Source of the DNA: SHAN690 sp040221375
GTDB taxonomy: Bacteria > Bacteroidota > Bacteroidia > Flavobacteriales_G > Salibacteraceae
Direction of reading: 5' to 3'
NCBI GenBank assembly: GCA_040221375.1
Contig: JAVKEP010000029.1
Location: forward strand, 1 to 23,686
Length of the DNA: 23,686 nucleotides
Shown in pieces: positions 1 to 7,206 of this stretch (position 1 is its first letter; each line of letters opens with the position of its first letter). The notes below the pieces were generated by a model, which was not told the DNA's origin, did not search any database, and saw only the letters and a program-made list of their open reading frames with translations. Both the position numbers and the translations under genes were made by a program.

Positions 1-15
1 GTACAATTCAAAACC

Positions 16-2010
16 GTGCGATCAATACCCATTATTCTTTCACTCTTCCTGCTCATCGGATGTGCAAAACTCAGCATGGCGCAAGATCAACCTAAGATTG
101 ATAGCCTGTTCCAACTGCTGCGTACTTCGAAACAAGACACCGACAAGGTGTTGTTGTTGTATGGATTATCGCGTGAATTTTTCAACAGCGACATCGATCG
201 AGCGGAGAAATATGCAAACCGGGCCTTGTTTCTTTCCGAGCGACTTGGATTCAAAAAGGGGATTGCACTGTCTTATAACAATTTGGGAATCATTAATTAT
301 TACAAAGCGATTTACAGCGTGGCCATTGGCTACCACGATCGATCGTTGGAGTTGATGACGGAAATTGGCGATAAGAAAGGAATGGCAGGTTCGCACAATA
401 ACAAAGGCGCCGTTTATACCCAACAGGGAGAATACTCGATGGCCATCGAGGCGTACCTGAATTCGATCCGGTTATTGGAGGATTTAGAGGACAAGGAAGG
501 TGTGGGTAAGTCTTACAACAACATTGGCCTTGTTTATTACCTGCAAGGCAATTACCCCCAAGCCAAGGATTATTACAATCGAGCTCTCGATATTCTGAGG
601 CCGCTGAAAAAGCAAGATGTTATCTCTGATATCATGAATAACATGGGAATCATTGCCTACGAAGAAGGGAAGTACGATGAGTCTCTCAAGTATCATTTTG
701 AGTCGCTGGATGGCCGACAAGGAACGGGAAACCAAAGAGGGATTGCTTCTTCCTATACGAACATTGGCGATGTGTATGCCCAGACCAAAGAAGTGGCCAA
801 GGCACTTGAATTTCAAAAGAAGGCCTTGGAAATTCAGCAGGAGTTAGGGGATAAGAAAGGCATGCTGAGTTCCCTACAAGGAATTGCGAAGGTGCAATCA
901 CTCACCGGTAATACTGATGATGCACTACAATACATGGAGGAGGTAATCAAGATTTCCTCGGAAATTGGCGCCAAGAAGGAGCTCCGAGATGCCTACAATG
1001 AGATCAGCGAAATCTATACGCGCAACGGTGATTTCAAAAAGGCTTTGACATATAAGCACCGCTATGCTGAATTGAAAGACACCCTTTTCAGCGAGCAGAC
1101 CAAAGAAATCGCAACCAATATGGAAGCGAAGTTTGAAAATGAGAATAAAACGAAGGAGATTGAAATCCTCAAGAGAGAAAATGAAATCCAAGACCTGCAA
1201 CTCGCTCGCAACCGCATCTTGATCATTTCATTTACCATCGGTCTGGTGCTCGCATTGATATCAGTGGTGCTCTACGCGCGAACAAATCGCGAGCGAAAAA
1301 AAGCCTTAGAACTCCTGCAGAGACAGAACCAGAGCATCAAGAAACAAAAAGAAGAAAAGGAAGTATTACTCAAGGAAATCCATCACCGGGTCAAGAACAA
1401 CCTGCAAGTCATCAACAGCTTGATTCGGCTTCAATGCGCTTATACGGACGATCAAGAAGCATTGGATCTATTTGATGAATGCCAAAATCGAATCATCTCC
1501 ATGGCCTTGATCCATGAAAAGATGTATGAGGCGCATGACTTGAGCAACATCAATATCAAAGAATACATAAAGGAACTGGCCGAAAACCTCTTGAGGAGCT
1601 ACCGGCTCAACCAGCGCATCAACCTCGACATTGACGTTCAGTTGGAGACCATGACCTTGGATACATTGATTCCCCTTGGACTGCTCCTAAACGAGCTGAT
1701 ATCCAATTCTTTGAAGCATGCGTTTGTTGACAAGGAAGAAGGAACCATCAACGTGGTCATGCGAAGAAACGAAGCGGGATTGTTTGAGTTAGAAGTAGGC
1801 GATGACGGAGTAGGATTGCCCGACGACTTTAGCTTCACCAATGCACATACCCTTGGAATGGAACTCGTCGTTACCTTGACATCTCAATTGGATGGCAAGG
1901 TAGATCGCATCGAAAAACCAGGTACGCATTTTCGCATAGAGTTCATCGGCCTTGAAAAGGAAAGGAGTGACATCAAAGAAGCGATGAAGTCAACCGAATT
2001 GGCCGCCTAA
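16..2010 (+). CDS. TPR-containing sensor histidine kinase (HisKA_2 family)
   Basis: Membrane-bound sensor kinase of the HisKA_2/HATPase_c class common in Bacteroidota. Residues 1-23 form a secretion signal; LIGC at residues 13-16 resembles a lipobox, but a type I site after SMA is also possible. About seven TPR units of 40 residues fill residues 50-350, so the repeats should lie outside the cytoplasm. A coiled segment (350-395) leads into one membrane helix at about 397-420. The HisKA_2 motif EIHHRVKNNLQVINSL has the phosphorylated His at 456 or 457. The HATPase follows, with N-box LLLNELISNSLKHAF near 558-572 and DDGVGLP near 596-602. No receiver domain is attached, so it must signal to a separate regulator. 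The start used is GTG at 16, but the frame stays open to the left edge, so the true start may lie outside the window. Its TAA overlaps the stop codon of the opposing DUF493 gene. Confidence 0.9.
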   Translation: MRSIPIILSLFLLIGCAKLSMAQDQPKIDSLFQLLRTSKQDTDKVLLLYGLSREFFNSDIDRAEKYANRALFLSERLGFKKGIALSYNNLGIINYYKAIYSVAIGYHDRSLELMTEIGDKKGMAGSHNNKGAVYTQQGEYSMAIEAYLNSIRLLEDLEDKEGVGKSYNNIGLVYYLQGNYPQAKDYYNRALDILRPLKKQDVISDIMNNMGIIAYEEGKYDESLKYHFESLDGRQGTGNQRGIASSYTNIGDVYAQTKEVAKALEFQKKALEIQQELGDKKGMLSSLQGIAKVQSLTGNTDDALQYMEEVIKISSEIGAKKELRDAYNEISEIYTRNGDFKKALTYKHRYAELKDTLFSEQTKEIATNMEAKFENENKTKEIEILKRENEIQDLQLARNRILIISFTIGLVLALISVVLYARTNRERKKALELLQRQNQSIKKQKEEKEVLLKEIHHRVKNNLQVINSLIRLQCAYTDDQEALDLFDECQNRIISMALIHEKMYEAHDLSNINIKEYIKELAENLLRSYRLNQRINLDIDVQLETMTLDTLIPLGLLLNELISNSLKHAFVDKEEGTINVVMRRNEAGLFELEVGDDGVGLPDDFSFTNAHTLGMELVVTLTSQLDGKVDRIEKPGTHFRIEFIGLEKERSDIKEAMKSTELAA

Positions 2011-2282
2011 AGGGAGATCAGTCCTTCAATTTCTACGGCGGCTTGGTAGCGCTTTACTACTTCTTCAGGAGATAACATGATTTCTTTCGCAGATACGCTC
2101 AAGTATTTGCCCGTCCTACTTTTATTGATCGACACTTGTGCTTCGGGTCCAAACAATCTTTCTGTAAGCGCTAGCTTTTGGTTGTCGTTTGGAATGATGA
2201 ATTTGAACATGTAAAGCTTCGGCCATGGTCCATCCTGTTTGAGTTTATCGAGCAATCCATCAAATGACTGTTCGCTACTCAT
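2007..2282 (-). CDS. DUF493 (YbeD-like) small protein
   Basis: A 91-residue cytoplasmic protein that I recognise as DUF493/YbeD-like from the core WPKLYMFKFIIPNDNQK and the ending with SVSAKEIMLSPEEVVKRYQA. The family forms a small ACT-like alpha/beta fold and its role is poorly known; a regulatory or ligand-binding function has been proposed. I place the start at the ATG at 2282, which overlaps the end of the response regulator gene by 8 nt. A TTG immediately upstream would add one residue. The gene is last in a three-gene minus-strand unit with the rprX-like kinase and rprY-like regulator. This suggests co-transcription, although the function may be unrelated to signalling. The stop TAG (2007-2009) interleaves with the stop of the convergent kinase. 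Confidence 0.8.
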   Translation of the reverse strand: MSSEQSFDGLLDKLKQDGPWPKLYMFKFIIPNDNQKLALTERLFGPEAQVSINKSRTGKYLSVSAKEIMLSPEEVVKRYQAAVEIEGLISL

Positions 2283-2982
2283 CAACGATCAATTTGAATC
2301 CCACTCCATGCACGTTCATTATTTTGATGCGTTCATCGAGCTTTAGATACTTTCTCAATTTGGTAATGAAGACGTCCATCGAGCGGCCTAGAAAGTAATC
2401 ATCGCTTCCCCAAACCACTGTTAGAGCCATTTCTCGCGTCAATACTTGGTCTTGGTGCAGGCATAGCATGCGGAGAAGCTCAGCTTCTTTTTTTGTTAGG
2501 GTACGCTGTTCCTCGGCGTGTTTCAACGAGAGATTTTTGTAGTCGAACTCAAAGTGGCCCAACGCAAAAACGTCGCGGTCTTGCGCGTCTTCTTCTTCGC
2601 CTGGCTTGGCTCGTTTCATGATGGCCTTGATTCGAAGATCCAACTCGTCGAAGCTGAATGGTTTGGTCAAGTAGTCATCTGCCCCCAACTTGAACCCTCG
2701 GATCTTATCTTCAGTCATGCTCTTGGCTGTGAGAAAGAGCAACGGCACCTGTTGATCAATTTTGCGGATGTCTTCAGCCAAGGTAAAGCCGTCTTTTTTT
2801 GGGAGCATCACGTCCAAGATGCAAAGATCGAAGCTTTGGTTGTAGAACTTCTGAAATCCAGCAAATCCGTCCTTTTCGAGATCCACTTGATAACCTTCAT
2901 TCCGTAAGTGATCTTGAATGACAAATCCCAAATTGAGATCATCCTCTACCAAGAGCACTTTGATACGGTCCTTTTTTTTCAT
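2275..2982 (-). CDS. rprY: OmpR/PhoB-family response regulator, RprY-like
   Basis: A 235-residue DNA-binding response regulator. The receiver domain (8-122) shows the acidic pair D14/D15, phospho-acceptor D57 in LCILDVMLPKKDGF, T85 and K107 (LTKPFS). After a short acidic linker, a winged-helix Trans_reg_C domain covers about 137-233 (SMDVFITKLRKYLK, then NVHGVGFKL near the end). The PKKDGFTLAEDIR and RSMDVFITKLRK segments are like RprY of Bacteroides. RprY there regulates genes tied to redox and ion transport; carrying this over is inference. The gene starts 2 nt after the stop of the upstream kinase, so the pair is translationally linked and almost certainly cognate. The start is an ATG at 2982. 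Confidence 0.88.
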   Translation of the reverse strand: MKKKDRIKVLLVEDDLNLGFVIQDHLRNEGYQVDLEKDGFAGFQKFYNQSFDLCILDVMLPKKDGFTLAEDIRKIDQQVPLLFLTAKSMTEDKIRGFKLGADDYLTKPFSFDELDLRIKAIMKRAKPGEEEDAQDRDVFALGHFEFDYKNLSLKHAEEQRTLTKKEAELLRMLCLHQDQVLTREMALTVVWGSDDYFLGRSMDVFITKLRKYLKLDERIKIMNVHGVGFKLIVDE

Positions 2983-2984
2983 GG

Positions 2985-4277
2985 CTAGTTCTTTACAATT
3001 TCTGTTCCGAAAGGCAGATACAACTCAAACGTACTTCCTTCATTCGGCTTGCTGCGAAGCTTGATCTTTCCACCATGCGCTTCGGCGATGGTTTTCACAT
3101 AGTGCAAACCGAGGCCAAAGCCCTTGACGTCGTGAACGTTGCCGGTCGGAATCCGATAGAACTTCTCGAAGATAAACTTCTGTTGGTCTTTTGAAATGCC
3201 TGGACCTCGATCCGTGACCGAGAGGTAGACACCTCCTGAATCATTTCTAGTCTCGACGCTTATTTCCGGATTTTCACCGCCGTACTTGGCTGCGTTGTCC
3301 AGCAGGTTGAATAAAATGTTCGTAATGTGCATTTCGTCTCCATGCACCTTGGCATCTTGTGCCTTGAGATCCGTATCGATCGCAATTCCTTTCTCTTGAA
3401 AGTTCATTTCAATGGTGGGCACTGCTAAGTCGATGATGTCGTGGATGTCAACTTGTGTTTTCGTAAGATCAATCTCCTCCTTGTCGAGTCGAGCGATTTG
3501 TAAAACGCGCTCAACCTGTGTTTGCAATCGTTGATTTTCGTTCTTTATGATCCGGGCATAGTTTTTAAGCCGATCGGGTTGTTGCGCAATCGAATTCTGA
3601 AGCAAGACATCGCACGACAGAGAGATTGTAGATATCGGAGTTTTCAGCTCATGGGTCATGTTGTTGATGAAATCATTCTTGACCTCGGATAGCCGCTTTT
3701 GCCTAAGGATAACGTTGATTACATACGTGAAAAAAATCAACACGGCCAGCAATACAAACGATGAAACGACCCAAAAGCGCATTTCACTGAATACCTCAAG
3801 GTTTAGCGATGGAAAGAAGACCGAAAAGTAGTGTCCGTCGTCTTCCCAAGAAATAGGTGGAGCGGGGTTAGCGTCACTCGATTCAATTTCCTCCATGTCG
3901 TGGCTCACACTTTTGGTGAACACCACCGAATCGTTGAAACAGTTATAGATACTGTACTGAAATTGGAAATTCAGCTCCCGATTGAGCAGCTCGGTCTTGA
4001 GCATTGACTCCAAGTAGAAGGGCTGTAACTCTTCATTGATCTGAACGCGAAAAAAATTCGGAGAAACGAGCTTGACCGGATCGACAAGGAAGGTGGAGTC
4101 GCCGCTGTGCTTCTGAATATCCTTAACAACACTGATTAAGGCCAATTCGATTTCATGTTCGAACTGCCGCTGGGTGATTTCGTAGGCCTTTTTAACCCAG
4201 AAAATTTGGGTAGATACCAAGCCGATGAAGAGCGCAGTGGCAAGTACGATAATGATGCGAATGTTAGATCGGCTCAT
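2985..4277 (-). CDS. rprX: Sensor histidine kinase, RprX-like
   Basis: A 430-residue inner-membrane sensor kinase, partner of the regulator 2 nt downstream. A membrane helix at about 7-27 is followed by a periplasmic sensing region of about 140 residues without a recognised domain and a second helix at about 169-191. There is no HAMP domain. HisKA has MTHELKTPISTISL with phospho-His H209. HATPase_c has NLLDNAAKYGG, DRGPGIS and GFGLGLHYVKTIAEAHGG. Length and layout match RprX of Bacteroidota. The start is ATG at 4277; a TAGATTTG box ends about 8 nt upstream, which would give a very short leader. The TTAACG direct repeat at 4322-4338 could be a binding site for its own regulator. Confidence 0.87.
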   Translation of the reverse strand: MSRSNIRIIIVLATALFIGLVSTQIFWVKKAYEITQRQFEHEIELALISVVKDIQKHSGDSTFLVDPVKLVSPNFFRVQINEELQPFYLESMLKTELLNRELNFQFQYSIYNCFNDSVVFTKSVSHDMEEIESSDANPAPPISWEDDGHYFSVFFPSLNLEVFSEMRFWVVSSFVLLAVLIFFTYVINVILRQKRLSEVKNDFINNMTHELKTPISTISLSCDVLLQNSIAQQPDRLKNYARIIKNENQRLQTQVERVLQIARLDKEEIDLTKTQVDIHDIIDLAVPTIEMNFQEKGIAIDTDLKAQDAKVHGDEMHITNILFNLLDNAAKYGGENPEISVETRNDSGGVYLSVTDRGPGISKDQQKFIFEKFYRIPTGNVHDVKGFGLGLHYVKTIAEAHGGKIKLRSKPNEGSTFELYLPFGTEIVKN

Positions 4278-4284
4278 GGTGATT

Positions 4285-4292
4285 CAAATCTA
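4285..4292 (-). promoter_or_regulatory. Candidate -7 box for the rprX-rprY unit
   Basis: On the minus strand this reads TAGATTTG, a full match to the Bacteroidota -7 consensus TAnnTTTG. Transcription would start within a few bases of the ATG at 4277, so the mRNA would be almost leaderless. No clear -33 TTTG is seen at the usual distance. A second, weaker box (TATCTTTC) lies slightly further upstream. Confidence 0.35.
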
Positions 4293-4321
4293 ACTGCGAA
4301 AGATAGAGCAGGTCCGGACTC

Positions 4322-4338
4322 TTAACGCGTTATTAACG
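4322..4338. promoter_or_regulatory. TTAACG-N5-TTAACG direct repeat, candidate operator
   Basis: Two identical TTAACG hexamers begin at 4322 and 4333, an 11-bp period. Such spaced hexamers are the usual target form of OmpR/PhoB-family regulators, which bind as head-to-tail dimers on one DNA face. The site lies 45-61 bp upstream of the rprX-like start in a 63-bp gap. The first copy also forms the palindrome TAACGCGTTA. Regulation by the neighbouring regulator is inference. Confidence 0.35.
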
Positions 4339-4340
4339 AT

Positions 4341-4940
4341 TCAATGTCCTTTCAACAAAGACTGTAACTCTCTCCAGAAGCGTTGCATTGGAAAGCCCAC
4401 CACATTATAGAAGTCCCCGTCGATGTGCTTGATTCCAATCAATCCAATGAATTCCTGGATACCATATGCTCCCGCTTTATCATAGGGCTGATAGTTATCG
4501 AGGTAATAATCGATCTCGGAACGCGTGAGTGCGTTAAACGTCACTTTAGTCTCTTCAACGAAACTGAGGTTGTGAGTCGCGGTTCGCAAGCATACGCCTG
4601 TAAAAACCGAATGTGTGGCATCCGAAATCTCTTCAAGCATTCTTCGGGCTTCCTGCCTGTTTTCGGGCTTGTTCAACGCGCGTTCATTGGACCATACAAT
4701 CGTGTCCGCTGTGATGATCAGCTCCTTTTTTGCAATCTTTCCATCGAACGCCTTGGCCTTCTTTTCAGCCAAAAAAATGGGAATATTCCCTGCCGTGAGG
4801 GCAGCAGGAAAATCTTCTTCCACTTCAACGATGCGCTGTTCGAATGGCAGTCCCAGCCCTTCGAATAACATCTTTCTGCGTGGGGATTTACTGGCAAGAA
4901 CCAAGTCGACGTCAATCAATGAGGCGAATGGAAGAGCCAT
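4341..4940 (-). CDS. maf: Maf-family nucleoside triphosphate pyrophosphatase
   Basis: A 199-residue cytoplasmic enzyme of the Maf/HAM1-like house-cleaning group, which hydrolyses non-canonical or pyrimidine NTPs to NMP and pyrophosphate. Visible motifs are SKSPRR at 17-22 (phosphate binding), ITADTIVW with catalytic D79, LNKP with K91, and DKAGAYGIQ followed by GDFYNVVGFP. The DKAGAYGIQ segment resembles the YhdE type (dTTP/UTP) more than the YceF type; this assignment is by motif only. The gene lies 3 nt downstream of the prenyltransferase stop and ends the nine-gene run that starts with ccmB. The start is ATG at 4940. Confidence 0.9.
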   Translation of the reverse strand: MALPFASLIDVDLVLASKSPRRKMLFEGLGLPFEQRIVEVEEDFPAALTAGNIPIFLAEKKAKAFDGKIAKKELIITADTIVWSNERALNKPENRQEARRMLEEISDATHSVFTGVCLRTATHNLSFVEETKVTFNALTRSEIDYYLDNYQPYDKAGAYGIQEFIGLIGIKHIDGDFYNVVGFPMQRFWRELQSLLKGH

Positions 4941-4943
4941 GGA

Positions 4944-5909
4944 TCAAGAGAAATAAGTTTCAATGCTGAGCTTGATCAGGTACGCGCTCAGAATGAGAAT
5001 CAACGTGATCGCATTGTTCACGTGAACGGTATACAGAAAATGTTTCTTCGTTCGCGCTTTGATGATCAATGCGATTTTGGTTACAATGAGCAGGGCCACG
5101 AAGAAAAATACAGTAGTCATGCCTATGTGCACATGAAGATACTGGAAGTACGCCCAAGTAAATCCTGCGATAAAAATGGCGTAAACCGTGATTAGAACAG
5201 ATTTGGTGGCTTTCACTCCGATTTGGATCGGAATGGTCTTGGCTCCGAAGATGCGATCTCCTCTGAAGTCAACGACATCCTTCGCTATTTCTCTTCCCAA
5301 CGTTAGGATGAATATGGAGATGCTGTAACCCAAAATCCAAAATGCGGGTACGTTAAAGATGGAATACCCTAGTTTGGCGAGCATCTCAGGATGTGCGGCA
5401 TTTTGTAACGGAATCTCGAACAGTCCTACAATCAACGGAACAAAACCTGCCATTAACGAAATGGCCAAATTCCCGGTGAGGAATTGATGTTGCAGCGTGG
5501 TTGAATAGTACCACAGCGTGAACACGACGAAAACATACAATGCAGACAATTGCCACATTCCAAGTCTCCATGCTAAAAAGGAAGCGATGACCAATCCGAG
5601 CCCTGAAAGAACCAAGTGAAGCATCATCGCAACCCGCCGCTTGATGTAGCGGTCTACGATTACTTTTTTGATTTTATTGATGCGATCAACCTTTACATCG
5701 AAGTAGTCGTTGATTGCATATCCGCCAGCCGCGATCAGCACCGTACTCAGCACCAGAAAGGCAAAATACCGATCACTGATCAAGAGTTCGTAGCCATTGA
5801 TCGAAAGCATGGGCTCAAGGATGAACCAGCGAATGCTGTATTGCATAAGCGCAATCAGCACTAGAATTGGAAATCGGATCAACCGAAGGTATGCAAGGGC
5901 CGTCACCAT
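4944..5909 (-). CDS. UbiA-family prenyltransferase (probably geranylgeranylglycerol-phosphate type)
   Basis: A 321-residue polytopic membrane enzyme with about eight to nine hydrophobic helices. Both Mg-pyrophosphate-binding motifs of the UbiA superfamily are present: N67-D68-x2-D71-x3-D75 (NDYFDVKVD) and D211-x2-D214-x3-D218 (KDVVDFRGD). UbiA proteins transfer a polyprenyl chain from its diphosphate to an acceptor. Bacteroidota homologues next to kdsC and maf are usually named geranylgeranylglycerol-phosphate geranylgeranyltransferase, but the acceptor cannot be read from the sequence; a quinone precursor is an alternative. The gene overlaps the end of kdsC by 7 nt. Confidence 0.87.
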   Translation of the reverse strand: MVTALAYLRLIRFPILVLIALMQYSIRWFILEPMLSINGYELLISDRYFAFLVLSTVLIAAGGYAINDYFDVKVDRINKIKKVIVDRYIKRRVAMMLHLVLSGLGLVIASFLAWRLGMWQLSALYVFVVFTLWYYSTTLQHQFLTGNLAISLMAGFVPLIVGLFEIPLQNAAHPEMLAKLGYSIFNVPAFWILGYSISIFILTLGREIAKDVVDFRGDRIFGAKTIPIQIGVKATKSVLITVYAIFIAGFTWAYFQYLHVHIGMTTVFFFVALLIVTKIALIIKARTKKHFLYTVHVNNAITLILILSAYLIKLSIETYFS

Positions 5910-6442
5910 GTGAATTCTGCTAAGTTATCACTGTTTTTTTCATGATCATACCACGTTCCTTGCGTTTTCATGATCAGTTCTATGATTTCCCTGACGCAAC
6001 CTTCGCCGCCGCGTTTTTTTGAAATGTACTTGCTGCACGACTTAATTTCAGGGGCTGCGTCTGCCGGACAAGCGGGCAGACCAATCATCAACATGGCCGA
6101 AAGATCCGGAATGTCGTCCCCCATGTACATAACCTCCTCTGGTTTGAGGCCATAGCTGTGAAGGAAGTCATCCATGGACTCGTCTTTGTGGCTGCTTTTT
6201 AAGTATACATCTGTTATTCCCAATGCCTGCAGACGCTCCTTTACGGGAAGTGAATTGCCCCCGGTAATGATGGCAACGCGGTAGCCCTTCTTAACGGCAA
6301 TTTGCAAGGCATAGCCGTCTTTAGATTGCATGCTTCTCATCTGCTGTCCATCCGGAAGCAAAACAACGCTGCCATCTGTTAGCACGCCGTCGACATCAAA
6401 CACGAATGCCTTGATGCGTTCGAAATGATCTAAATAACTCAT
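5903..6442 (-). CDS. kdsC: 3-deoxy-D-manno-octulosonate 8-phosphate phosphatase (KdsC-type HAD)
   Basis: A 179-residue HAD phosphatase of the small, cap-less C0 class that acts as a tetramer. Motif I is FDVDGVLTDG with nucleophile D16 and acid/base D18. Motif II is IITGGNS, and motif IV is YMGDDIPDL. KdsC removes phosphate from Kdo8P in the cytoplasm to give Kdo for lipid A-core assembly. The length matches the family. ATGA overlap with the upstream DUF2520 gene supports the ATG at 6442. A role on a related sugar acid such as Neu5Ac9P cannot be ruled out, but no other sialic-acid gene is nearby. Confidence 0.88.
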   Translation of the reverse strand: MSYLDHFERIKAFVFDVDGVLTDGSVVLLPDGQQMRSMQSKDGYALQIAVKKGYRVAIITGGNSLPVKERLQALGITDVYLKSSHKDESMDDFLHSYGLKPEEVMYMGDDIPDLSAMLMIGLPACPADAAPEIKSCSKYISKKRGGEGCVREIIELIMKTQGTWYDHEKNSDNLAEFTW

Positions 6443-7206
6443 GTCCGATACGTTTGTGCAATGCTTTCACTTAACAACGCGTAGATCTCCGCCATGTTGG
6501 GATCAGCCTTCAACAACTGCAAATGTTGCTCGATCAATTGCTCGTCTCCTCGCCGCGCCGGACCCGTTTGACTTTCCTTAGGGCCTAATTCGATTGCCTT
6601 TCGTAGGGTTTCGCGCAACAATGGACGCAGAACTTCAAAGTCGCTGTTGCTATCATTGAGGACTTTTTCCGCGAGGAAGAGGATGTGATTGACAAAATTC
6701 GCCCCGAATACGCCCGCCAAATGAACGCTTCTTCGCTGCTCTGAAGACTTGATGGATGCGTTTCCCGAAAGCGCCAGCGCTAGTTCCAGAAGCTGTTTTT
6801 CTAACCCCGCGTCGTTGCTCTCAACAAATACCGGAATGCCTTTCCAATCGGGACGAACATGCTTTGAAAAGGTTTGAAACGGATAGAGAACCCCGCTATT
6901 CTCTCGATCAAGAAGCAATGGCGTGCTGCCAGAAGTGTGAACAACGGCAACGCTAGCTGGGATGTTGGCGGCGGTCCGTATGATTACATCGTCAGGAACG
7001 CAAAGAATGGCAATGTCAATGAATGGCGACAATTCCTTAGGATGCTCACCGATTTCCGCTCCAAGGGTTTTGGCCAAATCGTCACTGGCATCATGGCTTT
7101 CTGAAATCAATTGAGGAACTGAATAGCCTATTTCGTGCAACCTAAACCCTAGGTTCCAACCCACATTCCCGACGCCAAGAATGGCTATGCGCGGTGATGC
7201 ATTCAT
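6439..7206 (-). CDS. Rossmann-like plus DUF2520 domain protein
   Basis: A 255-residue protein with an N-terminal NAD(P)-binding Rossmann domain (RIAILGVGNVGWNLGFRLHE, residues 6-25) and a C-terminal all-helical DUF2520 domain (about 125-250; SSEQRRSVHLAGVFGANFVN is typical). It belongs to the 6-phosphogluconate-dehydrogenase/F420-oxidoreductase-like fold group. The substrate is unknown. I place the start at ATG 7206 because it forms an ATGA overlap with the ccmF stop and puts the GxGxxG motif at the N-terminus. A longer version beginning at 7287 would add 27 residues lying inside ccmF and unlike the family. The ATGA overlap with kdsC at the other end suggests coupled translation. Confidence 0.85.
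   Translation of the reverse strand: MNASPRIAILGVGNVGWNLGFRLHEIGYSVPQLISESHDASDDLAKTLGAEIGEHPKELSPFIDIAILCVPDDVIIRTAANIPASVAVVHTSGSTPLLLDRENSGVLYPFQTFSKHVRPDWKGIPVFVESNDAGLEKQLLELALALSGNASIKSSEQRRSVHLAGVFGANFVNHILFLAEKVLNDSNSDFEVLRPLLRETLRKAIELGPKESQTGPARRGDEQLIEQHLQLLKADPNMAEIYALLSESIAQTYRT

Noticed and set aside
2002..2042. GCCGCC / GGCGGC inverted repeat around the convergent stops as a terminator
   Set aside because: The stem is six base pairs with a loop of about 29 nt and no T tract; too weak to call.
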